Translations under genes and position numbers: made by a program
From: Ceratopteris richardii
Lineage: Eukaryota > Streptophyta > Polypodiopsida > Polypodiales > Pteridaceae
Assembly (NCBI GenBank): GCA_020310875.1
Contig: CM035430.1
Coordinates: 98,980,866 to 99,044,865, forward strand
Reading direction: 5' to 3'
Length of the DNA stretch: 64,000 nucleotides
Notes under the pieces: generated by a model
What the model saw: only the letters and a program-made list of their open reading frames with translations
What the model was told of the DNA's origin: nothing
Database searches by the model: none
Part shown: positions 52,925-63,010 of the stretch, piece by piece
Position numbering within the stretch: position 1 is the stretch's first letter
Layout of the letters: every line of letters starts with the position of its first letter

Positions 52925-53532
52925 CAAAGTCTGTCGGTCGCGATTGACAGGTCAGTCGCGATCGACGTGTCGATCGCGATTGACAGGTCCGTCGTGGCTG
53001 TCAGTCGCGATTGACTGGTCAGTCGCGATTGACAGGGGTTGCGAAAAGTCAATCAATCGTGGTCAAAGCGTCGTTGACTCTGTCGGTCGCGATTGACGAG
53101 TCGATCGCGATCGACGTGTCGATCGCGATTGACAGGTCCGTCGTGGCTGTCAGTCGCGATTGACTGGTCAGTCGCGATTGACAGGGGTTGCGAAAAGTCA
53201 ATCAATCGTGGTCAAACAGTCGTTGACTGTGTCGGTCACGATTGATGAGTCGATCGCGATTGATGGCTCGATCGCGATTGACACGTGTCACGCGTATGGT
53301 CAGTCGGTCGTGGTCAATCGGTCGTTGACTCTGTCGGTCGCGATTGACAGGTCTGTCCGTCGTGGTTTGTCGATCGCGATTGACAGAGCGATCGCGATTG
53401 ACAGAAATCTGTGGAATTTCAAAAAACTAAACACATTTTTGGGAAGCTCTAGGCCTGTAGGTCATGGATATGCACTTTGTTTAGCAATTAGAACAAGTTT
53501 TCAGTCGGTCGCGATTGACAGAGCTCGGCGAC
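52925..53532 (-). repeat. Tandem array of TCGCGATTGAC-core units in the leader of element C
   Basis: Dozens of units of the type GTCGGTCGCGATTGACAG, and GTCGATCGCGATTGAC variants, at roughly 16-20-base spacing. A higher-order period of about 150 bases is visible: the block starting near 52930 recurs almost unchanged near 53082, including TTGCGAAAAGTCAATCAATCG. The array lies between the primer-binding site and gag, as does the TATCGTATCG array in element A. It is noncoding by appearance. Confidence 0.9.
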
Positions 53533-53873
53533 ACACAGACAGTTACTCAGAATTCCGTACCTGCGCAGAGTGCTGGGGATGATGATGCGGCCTGTACCTG
53601 CAGAATACTCACAAAACATGCAAAAAACAGCACATGCAAATTCGCTCTCTCGCTCTCTCTCACAAGTGAAATGAGGGAAATGAGGTGGAGATGGGGATAT
53701 GGTCAAAAACTGAAAATTTCGCTATGATGGAGATGGAGGTGGAAGATGGTGATGATGATGATGGTGATGAAGATGGTGAAGAAAGTAAAAGAAAATCGAT
53801 GAGAGTGAAGAAAATACCTACAACTCCAACGCGTCAACTCTACGTCTTACCATCACACGCTCGTCCTCAAAGC
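53533..53873 (-). other. Element C leader next to the primer-binding site
   Basis: Includes a degenerate GATGATG/GGAGATGG simple-sequence stretch (about 53700-53790). The ORFs crossing it on the + strand run into the LTR and have no coding features. Nothing else is recognised. Confidence 0.55.
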
Positions 53874-53895
53874 TCGATCCCCGGCAACGGCGCCA
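53874..53895 (-). other. Element C primer-binding site, tRNA-Asp type
   Basis: The + strand at this place equals the last 22 bases of plant tRNA-Asp(GTC), ending GGCAACGGCGCCA. The minus strand therefore reads TGGCGCCGTTGCCGGGGATC and would pair with the tRNA 3' end. It lies eight bases inside the 5' LTR end. tRNA-Asp priming is known for Athila-like plant elements. Confidence 0.9.
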
Positions 53896-53903
53896 AAATT
53901 TGG

Positions 53904-54639
53904 TGTAGCTCAGTGATGAGTAGCACCTCCTTTAATGTCAATCCGGGAAGACGTGAGGATGGTATGAAGACCTCGAGCAAGTGGCGGCACAAGTGCGTGA
54001 GTGAGAAGCACACAAGCATGCACACACATACACACACACGCGCACACACGGCAAGACAAAGAGAGAGAATCAATGGAGTTCTTTAGATTACTTTCACAAG
54101 CTCTTACAAGTTCGTTTCAATTACAATCTAACCCAAAAATGAGCTCTCTAGCTCCTTTTATAGTTTTTGACTAGCTTTTGGCCCTGTCCAGACCTAGTGT
54201 CCGGCCTAGTTAAAAATTAGGTTCCAGGGCTTATTTGGGGGTTCAAACGAGATCTAAAAATTATGAAAATTGGTACGCAACTACTTCTAAGGCTCCTCAA
54301 GCTCAAGGACTCCTTGGCTTGCACAAAATGGAGCTACAAAAATGTGAAATGAGATTTACAATGATTATTAGTGATAAAAATCACTGTTGTTGTAGGGATT
54401 TCTTCTAGTGATCTGCCATACATATCTTCAAGCTCCCTACTTGCTCTTCTTCCCTGCATGTCCATCTCTCTGATTTGCATTAATGTCTTGAAAAAATATT
54501 GGCCTACTTGCCAGATCTTCTTTGACTGCCCTGTTTGCTTGTGCTGTCCCTTCGCTCGCTTGTGCTGTCCCTTCGCTCTGACTCCCTTCTTTGACTTTCA
54601 CGTCTTGTAGGTCCTGATGTACCAAGGCTACTGCCAACA
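53904..54639 (-). repeat. Element C 5' LTR, 736 bp
   Basis: Identical to the 3' LTR but for one base (54553 C). The TATA box CTATAAAAGG at 54154-54163 (complement) would start the genomic RNA near 54130, leaving about 480-510 bases of U3 and about 225 bases of R-U5. It is followed on the + strand by the target-site copy ACATG. Confidence 0.97.
54154..54163 (-). promoter_or_regulatory. TATA box of element C 5' LTR
   Basis: Minus-strand CTATAAAAGG, a near-perfect plant TATA box, placed mid-LTR as expected for a U3 promoter. The same box lies in the 3' LTR at 37773-37782. Confidence 0.65.
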
Positions 54640-54644
54640 ACATG

Positions 54645-55539
54645 TAAAGGTAGAAATATAGAGCCCAAATCCCACGAATTTATGGTGGTTGAAGTTTCAT
54701 TCAATCAAGCAATCAATCACCTAAAAGTAGATCAAAGTAGATCTTCACTTTTCCTAGATTGTAGGAAAGTGAATTGATTCCCTCCAACAACCATTCCCAC
54801 CTTCATTTGAACTCAAACTTCACTTGTAGAAGTCTTGGAACACTTCTAAAGTCTATATAAAGACTTTAAATCACTTTTACATTACATGGAAGCAATATAC
54901 ATACACTTGTGACCATCATTGTCTTGCTCCTTCAATTCTCTGCATCATCTTCTTCGCCAACAGTAATCTTGTAGAGGCTGTTGCTCTCTCCAAATTGAGT
55001 GCAACATGGCTCATTGGAAAGGTATTAGTGTCTAGTTTATGCATATAAATTTTCATAAAAGTTGGTTCAGTAGATTGGGAGAAATCGGAGTTTTTCTGTC
55101 TCGGGGTCAATCTCTACATATTCCTAAAAAATAGGAAGTACCACTGGTGAATGTCACATTCATTCCTATAGCATATTTTGCTTATTCCTTATACTTTTGT
55201 GCATTTCATACACTCAAACCTATATGTATCAATCCCATAAAAGGATTTTTTCTAATTGTAATCACACTGGTCGCTATGGGCATTTGAAGTTCATTGTCTC
55301 TTCCATAGATAGTAAGTTTTTTGAGCTAGTTGACCCGCGAACCTATTTGTTTTGTATCGACTCATTCTCCTTGATGCTCCAAAGTAAATAGTGTGTTTCT
55401 TTGCACTTATCACATGCCTATAAGGTCTATTTGAGTCTCCATAAGCTCAAGGGCTGGTCTTGTGCCGGTTGGCTTAACCAAACTTCGTCGCTTCGAAACA
55501 CACTTTTCTACCTTCTACAAGCTTCTCCAAGTTCTTTCA
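54645..55539 (+). repeat. Copia F 5' LTR, second part
   Basis: Continues from 37522 after element C. It ends ...TTCTTTCA at 55539, one base before the TGGTATCAGAGC primer-binding site at 55541. The left part of the LTR is at 37350-37522. The F 3' LTR lies outside the window. Confidence 0.7.
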
Positions 55540-55540
55540 A

Positions 55541-55552
55541 TGGTATCAGAGC
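55541..55552 (+). other. Copia F primer-binding site
   Basis: TGGTATCAGAGC, a perfect initiator-Met tRNA complement, typical of Ty1/copia. It lies one base after the LTR end and nine bases before the gag ATG. Confidence 0.9.
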
Positions 55553-55561
55553 TAGATCAAT

Positions 55562-56662
55562 ATGGGTGACGGCTTTCCATCAATGATTGAAAAGCTTGAT
55601 CAACACAACTACGTGGCTTGGCAAATCAGAATGGAGGCCTATTTGCAAGGTAGAAATCTTTATGGAATTGTAGCAGGTGATGAAGCTATGCCTATTCCAA
55701 GATCCAAAGGAGGACCTACACAAGAGGAGACAGATAAGCTCACACTTTGGTGCGTAAGGGATGCTCAAGCAAGGTCGTACATACTAAACTCTATCTCTGA
55801 CTTTCTATTACCACATATTAGAGGATGCAAGACATCTCAAGAGACTTGGGATGCCCTCAAGACTTTCTTTTCTGCTAGTACCAAAGCAAGAAAGAATCAT
55901 CTTTGGAACGAGTTCAACCAAATGAAGAAGACACCTAAACGAAATATCACAGAGTTTGTTACCAAGGTCAAGGAGGTTGCGGATCAGTTAGCATCCATTG
56001 GAGAGCTGATTGAAGAAGAGGTCATCATGAGGCAAATTCTCAATGACATTCGAAGTGATAAGCAATGGCAATCCTTCACGACGGCTTATGATCTCATCAT
56101 GGATGTGCAAACTCCAGACTTCAACATCTTTTTTGGAAAACTCTTCAATCAAGAAGCCAACAATAGCATAAAGGAAGGTAGCTCTTATCATGGTAATTCA
56201 ACTGGTGCTCTATATGCAGATAAGAAAGATAAGAAGCAGAAAGGCAAGAAGAAGGAAGAAAATGAAGAAGAGACTTCCCAAGCCAACTTTGCAAGCAAGA
56301 GCAAGTGGAAAGGGAAGAAGGAAGGACCAAAGCAAGACAACGCCAAAGGTCAGAATGTTCAACCTTGTGCCATATGCAATAAGACCAACCATACCACTCA
56401 GAATTTCTGGTTCAATGGGAAGACCCAAAAAGGAAGTGGAAGAGGTGGATATGGAAGCAATAGAGGCAGAGGTGGACACAACTTCAACAATAGAAGCTAT
56501 AATAGAGGGAACTACAACAATTATTCAGAAGATCAACCACATGAAGACTCGTTGCTTTTTATGAATCTAAGCCACAAAGAAGGTAAAGAAGATGATTATT
56601 TGTTCTACATAGATTCGGGATGTTCGAATCATGTTGTAGGCAATGTGTGCTCTTCTATCTAA
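55562..56662 (+). pseudogene. gag: Copia F gag and start of protease
   Basis: Gag from ATG 55562 (M-G-D-G-F-P-S-M-I-E-K-L-D) with the helical capsid (CVRDAQARSYILNSI, TWDALKTFFSAST), a Lys/Glu-rich stretch and a zinc knuckle C-A-I-C-N-K-T-N-H-T-T-Q-N-F. The last Cys of the knuckle is Phe. A Gly/Asn-rich tail and the protease site FYIDSGCSNH (about 56605) follow. A one-base loss near 56648 shifts the frame and ends the ORF at 56660. Confidence 0.87.
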
Positions 56663-58124
56663 TTTGGAAAGTCCAAAGCATAGACATGAAGTGCAAACAG
56701 GGGATGACACAAAGCACAATGTGGAGAAGATTGGTAATGTCAAAGCTTCCAATGGCAGGACAAGCATTCTATGTAAGGTTCTTTATGTACCCACTATCAC
56801 TAAAAACCTAATAAGTGTAGGCCAAATAGTTGAAAAAGGCTTGCAAGTTAGGTTCACCCAACATGGAGCTTTTGTGGAACATCCATGTCAAGGCTTCAAA
56901 AAGATAGCCCGAGGTGAGAAGCATGGTAGGCTCTTTACTTTTGAGGTACCAGGAACATAGCTCTATTCAACTTTGGGTCGCAAACCCTAAGTGAGCTTGA
57001 AGTGTGGCATAAGAGACTTGCTCATGTGAATGAAGAACCTTGAAGGATATATGCAGGGATCAAAGTGTTCTAGGACTACTGAACATATCAAAGCAACACA
57101 TGATCAACAGGTGTGATGCATGTCACATTGGGAAGGCACAAAGACAACCATTCAACCACAAAGGCTACATCCACAACAACTTATTGGACTTAGTACATAC
57201 AGATGTATGGGGACCAAGTCAAAAACCTTCATTGGCAGGATCAAGGTATTATGTCTCATTTATTGACGACCATAGTAGATGGACTGTTCTATACTTTATC
57301 AAGAGTAAGAATGAAGTGTTTGATTGCTTCAAGAAGTATCTCTCACATGTGGAGAATCATATAGGTAGATCACTAAAGAAGCTCAGATCTGATGGAGGGG
57401 GAGAATACTTCTCCAAAGAATTTGATGAGTTCTTGCAGGACAAAGGTATCAAAAGGGAAGTGACTACTAGATACTCTCCTCAACTAAATGGAATTGCAGA
57501 GAGGAGAAACAAGACATTGGTTGGATCAGCCTGAACAATGCTTGAAGAGAAGAAGTTGCCACATTATCTATGGGCAGAAGCTATTTCAACTGCTGTGTAC
57601 CTTGTCAATCGACTACCATCCAAATCACTTCAAGGTATGACTCCTTATGAAGCATGGCATGGAAGAAACCTAATCTTGGACATTGCAAGGTTTTTGGTTG
57701 TTTAGCTTATGTTCATGTACCATCACAAATAAGAGGTAAGCTAGATGAAAGGGCAACAAAGGGTAGTGTTTATTGGATATGATTCAACTCAGATGGGTTA
57801 TAGGTTCTTCAATCCTTCAACCAAGCAATTCACTACAAGTAGAAATGTTGTGTTTGAAGAACACATGTCTTGGTATGATGAAGACAAACAAAAGATAACA
57901 CTACCATATGATCTTGATTCTGACTCTCATCAATTAGGAAGCAAGCATGATACACAGATCTAGGATCCAAGAAGTGATACATGGAGAGTGTCTCCAAAAG
58001 AACAAGCTACTCTTGTAGTTAGAGCACGTCTATAACAAGAGTGACTCAAATCTTCACCAATTTTAGAGGATCAATGATCAATGATGAAGATTTTGAAAAA
58101 AAGGAGATGACTACACAGAAAGTC
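56663..58124 (+). pseudogene. Copia F pol: protease end and integrase, frameshifted
   Basis: The reading frame changes near 56648, 56955, 57665 and 57745. Identified parts are VGQIVEKGLQVRF, KDICRDQSVLG, RCDACHIGKAQ (zinc site), FIDDHSRW (Asp), RSDGGGEYFS (Asp), PQLNGIAERRN (Glu), a TGA near 57532, and GYRFFNPSTKQF at the integrase end. It reaches 58124, where copia G's LTR starts. RT should lie beyond G, outside the window. Confidence 0.83.
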
Positions 58125-59003
58125 TGTTGCACATATCTCTCTCATTAACTTATCAATTATGTAAATTTTTTTAATGAAACTTTGCACAAGGTGTCGGCTA
58201 CAGTTTGTGCACCTTCTCCAAGTTGAATCACTCCAAAAGATTCAATAGATCTTGAGAAATGATCTCAACAAGTTACCTATGTCTCAAACTGCTCTTCTAA
58301 AAAGTCGATTCAAACACCTGTAAGTTCTAACACTTGGTTCTCTCAATCTAGAACCCATTTATACAAATGCTTTTAGCTATAGATGGCTTACCTTCTAACT
58401 TAAATTTTGACTCCTTATTCATGCAAAACTTTAACCTGTGCATTGAGAAATGATCAAATCATTGACCATCGAGATTGCACCTGTTTCAGGAAACAGTGAA
58501 CACTTCTTCACATATGAATGTTCCTACTCATACTTCTCACAACCTGTTTACAATTAGGCTCTCAAACTTTAACCATAGGCTATGGAATTAGACATCTACA
58601 AAAGGATTCTTGAAATGATCAAGTACAGAAGGAGAATGCACAGAAACATCGGGCACAATTTTCTTCATTCTTGAAGGAATTTTACAACTGAGCAATGAGA
58701 GAGATTCTACTCACTTCTAAGATGTCTAATGACTCATACAACTATCAATTTCTCTATTCACATGCTCTCCCTCCGTTTGCCTTGACTTTTTACTTATATA
58801 TATATATATATAGCCATATATGTACAAGCTTATGACCATACAAAAGATATATATGAGCTGTCTCTAAATTAATGTACATATGTGTACACATCTTCATCTT
58901 CTGAATATGCACTTCCTTCATGCTTCATGACTTGGTCTTTTCTTCAGTCCTTGACTTCAACTCTTCACTCAAAACTTCAATTGTTGATTGCCCTGCACCA
59001 ACA
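58125..59003 (-). repeat. Copia G 3' LTR (outer end inferred)
   Basis: The inner end is exact: ...TGCACCAACA at 59003 next to the purine tract. The outer end is placed at TGTTGC (58125), which gives matching TG...CA termini and a length of 879 bp, and follows directly after copia F sequence. It contains a (TA)n stretch near 58797-58812. Confidence 0.7.
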
Positions 59004-59009
59004 GCTCCC

Positions 59010-60560
59010 CCTCAATCATCAATTGAGGTTTTATCTATCTTCTTTTATACCTACCATGTCTTTAAATCTTTGGAGCTTTGGTCCATCCAAGCTTTTGGTT
59101 AGCATATCAGCTATCTGATCTTTTGTTGAAGTATGCATGACTTCAATCTCTTTATCCATCACCTTCTCTCTTAGGAAATGGTACTAAATCTCAATGTGTT
59201 TAGTCTTGGCATGAAAAACAGGGTTAGCAGCTAAATACAATGAACTCATATTATCTCCATGAATAGTGGGTGTACTCTGAATGATATCAAAGCTCTTCAT
59301 AAGAGTCTTAAGCCATATCACTTCCTTTGCAACTTCAACCATCCCTTTGTACTCTGCTTCTGTAGATGACAAAGCAATTGTGTGTTGCTTCTTTGAACAC
59401 CAAGAAATTAACTTATCTCCCACATAACACAAGTATCCATATGTTGATCTCCTATCATCAGGATTACCTGCCCAATCTGTATCACTATAAATCTTGATGT
59501 TTGTATCTGATGTAAAACCATAATACAAACCTTCTTTGAGTGTACCCTTAATGTACCTCAACACTCTTTGACCTGCAATCCAATGTTCTTTCCTAGGGCA
59601 ATGCATGAATTGAGATAATAATCCACCTGCATATGACAAGTCAGGTCTAGTTAATATAGCATAGATCAGACTACCAACCAAACTCTGATATAGTTTCATG
59701 TCCTTGAACTCTTCACCTCCATATCTGCTAAATTTGTGATTCACCTCCATTGGAGTAGGTGCTACCCTACAATCATTCATCTTAACCTTTCTTGAGTTAC
59801 ATACACTCCATGTTGAGTATATGAGATCTCCATGCCCAAGAAATATGACAAGTTTCCCAAATCACTAATCTTGAATTCTTTCTCCATTTGCTTCTTTAGG
59901 CTTTGAATGCCTTTCTCATCTGTACCTATAAGAATTATATCATCAACATATATGCACATGTATATGAACCCATCATCACTTGCTTTGACAAGCAAGCTAC
60001 TATCTGCTTTAGATACTTGGAATCCAAGTTCTTTCAAGAACTTTACAAGTCTATAGTTCCATGCCCTTGGGGCCTACTTCAAACCATACAAAGCTCTCTT
60101 GAGCTTACATACATGATCTGGGTACCTTCCATCTCTGAATCCTTGTGGTTGCTCCACGAAAACATCATCTGAAATATAACCATTTAAAAAAGCATTCTTC
60201 ACATCTAATTGACATAACTTCCAACCTTTACATGCACCAATAGCCATGAGTGTCCTAATAGTTGTCATCTTTGCCACATGACTATAAGTCTCATCATAAT
60301 CTATACCATATGTCTGAGCAAAACCCTTCACAAGAAGTCTAGCTTTATACCTAGACACACTTCCATCTGCAAACCTCTTTGTCTTGTAGACCCATTTGCA
60401 TCCAATGATCTTCTGGCTATTTGGTTTAGGAACCAACTCCCATGTCTGATTCTCCATCAATGCATCATACTCTTCCTACATAGCTTTCTCCCAATTTTCC
60501 TTACCTTTTGCCTCTTCATATGTAGAAGGGTCTTCATCTGCCTTTACCATATAAGCATAA
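59010..60560 (-). pseudogene. Copia G pol: reverse transcriptase and RNase H
   Basis: RT blocks KARLLVKGFAQTYGIDYDE, CQLDVKNAFLNGY, ALYGLK and the active site I-Y-V-D-D (about 59945). RNase H has DWAGNPDDRRSTYGY, SSTEAEYKG and HAKTKHIEI. Damage: a stop replaces the Gln of LKQAPRA near 60074, there is a frameshift near 59778, and a stop near 59184 falls after KHIEI. Most other codons are intact. Confidence 0.87.
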
Positions 60561-60646
60561 TCTTTGGTAGCCAAAAAAGAAGTGTCATAGCTATACCTTG
60601 TAGGTTGCCATTTGTGCCTTGTTGACCTTCTGAGTTCTCCACTTCT

Positions 60647-61903
60647 TTAAGTTTCTGGTTCATCACACTCTGGATCAAACCTTGGCACTTCTTCAACTTC
60701 AACCTGTACTTCATTGTTCTCCTCTTCATCAAATATCTGGACCTTTGACTTACCTTTCTTTTGATCCACAATTTCTTCATCACCTGCATAAATATTGATT
60801 GTACTTGCATAACAAGTACCTTGTTCATCAAATGTAACATCTTTAGATACAAGGAATTGCTTTGTGGATGGACTCCACAACCTATATCCCATCTGCTTAT
60901 CATCATATCCAATAAACAGATATTTTTCAGCTTTAGGCTCCAATTTATGCCTCAATTGTGATGGCACATATGCATATGCCAAACATCCAAACACTTTGCA
61001 ATGATCTAGAGTAGGTCTCTTACCCCACCATGCCTCATATGGTGTCATACTCTGCAAAGCTTTACATGGTAACCTATTAACCAAATAAGTAGCTGTGTTT
61101 ACAGCCTCAACCCACAAATAATTAGGGAAATTTTTCTCCTTCATCATTGACCTTGCAAACTCAACAAGAGTTCTATTTCTTCTCTCTGCTACACCATTTT
61201 GTTGAGGAGAGTACCTGCAAGTAATTTCCCTTTTTATACCTGCATTCCACAAGTAATCACTGAACTCATTAGAGAAATACTCTCCCCTTCCATCTGACCT
61301 TAGTCTCTTCAACTTATGACCTGTAATTCTCTCTGCATACACATGATAATGTTTAAATGTATTGAACACCTCTGACTTATCTTTGATCACATAGATAGTG
61401 ATCCATCTGGTAGCATCATCAACATAAATCACATAGTACCTTGAACCATTGATACTGAAATCCTTTGATGGTCCCCACACATCTGTGTGTACCAACTCAA
61501 GCTTCTCTGAATACATAAAACCATGCTTGGAATAAGATTGCTTATGAGCCTTACCTAATTGACATGCTTCACATCTATATGTCATATGTTGACCTGCAAC
61601 ATTAGGCAATCCAAGCACTGAACCATTGTTAACCATATCCTTGATACCTCTTTCATTAAAATGTCCAAGCCTCTTATGCCAAAGATCTAACTCAGAGATC
61701 TTATGTCCTCCATAAGTGAACAAGGCATGACCAACATTACCTTGGATCTTCAATGTGAACAATTTTCCTTCTTTCTTCCCTGAAACAATTTGTTTATAAC
61801 CATTGCTAGGGTCTTCCACAAACACTCCTTCATTAGTGAACCTAACTTCATAAACTTTTTCAACAATTTTTCCTACACTTATTAGATTTTTAGGAATTGT
61901 AGG
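60647..61903 (-). pseudogene. Copia G pol: integrase, 5' end cut by copia H
   Basis: Open over 392 codons (60647-61825). Zinc site LWHKRLGHF and CEACQLGK; core Asp in YVDDATRW, Asp in RSDGRGEYFS (Gly to Arg next to the usual GGG) and Glu in PQQNGVAERRN; end motif GYRLWSPSTKQF. Stops at 60647 and near 60478 separate it from RT in the same frame. Copia H is inserted at 61904, so the protease and gag are missing here. Confidence 0.87.
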
Positions 61904-62995
61904 TGTTGATGACGCGGCAAAGACTCGAACCTTGTCAAGCCTGCGGAATTCGCAGCGCCATTGAAGTTGGCTAAGCTAGAGCGATATTAGAACACCTCCA
62001 TAATCAATAGTAGCTTAGCAAAGTTACTGTCACTCAACCATATAAGACTGTGTTTTGAATTTACTGACAATTCCACTAGAACTTCACCGAACTGTCACCG
62101 GACTGTCACCATAATTATACCAAAATCTTACCGGAATCAACCGCAATTCTATTTGTAATTACTTCAAGTGAATATACATAGAGTAAAGAAGTGATGCATG
62201 AACCTCCTTCACTGAATGAAATCTTTCTGAAGTTTAAGGAAAAACTTCACCAGTTCTGAGTGCCTCTTTCCGGTCAGACTTTATACTGTGTGTACATCTC
62301 CATTTCACCGAAATCTTTGACGAACTGATAGTAGAGAAGTCTAGCTACAAGATAAGCTATCTCTCATACACAAATTTACATTATTCTGCGAGATCTGCTT
62401 CGTTGTTCTACCGAAAAACACGTTTACTGAGAAAAACTATAACTGATCGAAAAATACGTTTTACTGAGAAAAATTGTAACTGTTAACTGATTTTATACCG
62501 TAACATGAAAATACTCGGATTTTTTCACATACAAAGAATGCACGCAAACTTTCACATGAACATGTGTTTTCTATTAGAGAAGATGTGTACAAAATATAGC
62601 TTGGCCTCTTCTTGCTCAAAGCTATAGAAACTCTTCTACACAGAGTAGTTTCTTCTTACCATCTCTCTCAGATGAATACCTGACATTTGAGGTTTCTATT
62701 ATTCATCTTTACATATGCAATCTCTAGCGTCTTCTAGACCTATTCTTGATTTCTATATGTGCTCTATTCATAGGACGCGCTCTCCTCTATCTTTTTCTGT
62801 TCTCCTCTCTTTATATATAGTTTTGATCCGGTGTAACAAACTCTAATTCTAGAAGTTTCTACGCTGTACATTACAGTCGTGAATTTGTCCCTTCACTAAG
62901 GCTTTGATTTTCTGAGTACTTTAATCCTGCTTCTCTTTATCTTTTTTTATCTTTATGTCTGTCTGTATGTCAAATTCGTGAGTGATTCTTCAACA
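61904..62995 (-). repeat. Copia H 3' LTR, 1092 bp
   Basis: + strand termini TGTTGATGAC...TTCTTCAACA. The minus-strand 3' end of the LTR carries a tRNA-like block (61915-61985). Short repeats ACTGTCACCG lie near 62085-62112. No second copy is in the window. Confidence 0.78.
61915..61985 (-). other. tRNA-like block at the 3' end of the copia H LTR
   Basis: The minus strand reads box A TAGCTTAGCCA (complement of 61968-61978) and, 47 bases after its start, box B GGTTCGAGTC (complement of 61922-61931). CAAGG-TTCGAGT-CTTTG folds as a complete 5-bp T-arm with a 7-base loop. CTGC-GAATTCC-GCAG resembles an anticodon arm. No full acceptor stem, so a tRNA-derived remnant rather than a working tRNA gene. 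Confidence 0.5.
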
Positions 62996-63010
62996 GCTCC
63001 CCCTCAATCA

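Larger units (their letters stand above)
37523..54639 (-). mobile_element. Element C: intact 17.1-kb Ty3/gypsy retrotransposon
   Basis: Complete element in minus orientation inside copia F's 5' LTR. The ACATG target-site duplication is perfect (37518-37522 and 54640-54644). LTRs of 736 bp differ at one visible base. It has a tRNA-Asp primer-binding site, an array-bearing leader of about 1.9 kb, an uninterrupted gag-pol ORF of 3209 codons, a second ORF of 1371 codons and a G-rich polypurine tract. The tRNA-Asp site, single RNase H, absence of a chromodomain and extra ORF resemble Athila-type OTA elements; the lineage is inferred. All parts needed for autonomous transposition appear present. 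Confidence 0.95.
58125..61903 (-). mobile_element. Copia G: Ty1/copia element, minus strand, interrupted by copia H
   Basis: 3' LTR 58125-59003, polypurine tract, RNase H, RT and integrase in copia order on the minus strand. It breaks at 61903 just upstream of the integrase zinc site, where H's LTR begins. The rest lies past the window. It is closely related to D: pol motifs and polypurine tract nearly match. Confidence 0.85.

Noticed and set aside
53874..53895. tRNA-Asp gene fragment on the + strand
   Set aside because: Only the 3'-terminal 22 bases match, placed exactly next to the LTR end: it is a primer-binding site.
53685..54086. 133-codon open frame on the + strand near element C's 5' LTR
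   Set aside because: It runs antisense through leader, primer-binding site and LTR; simple-sequence composition and no homologue elsewhere in the window except the LTR copy at 37520-37705.
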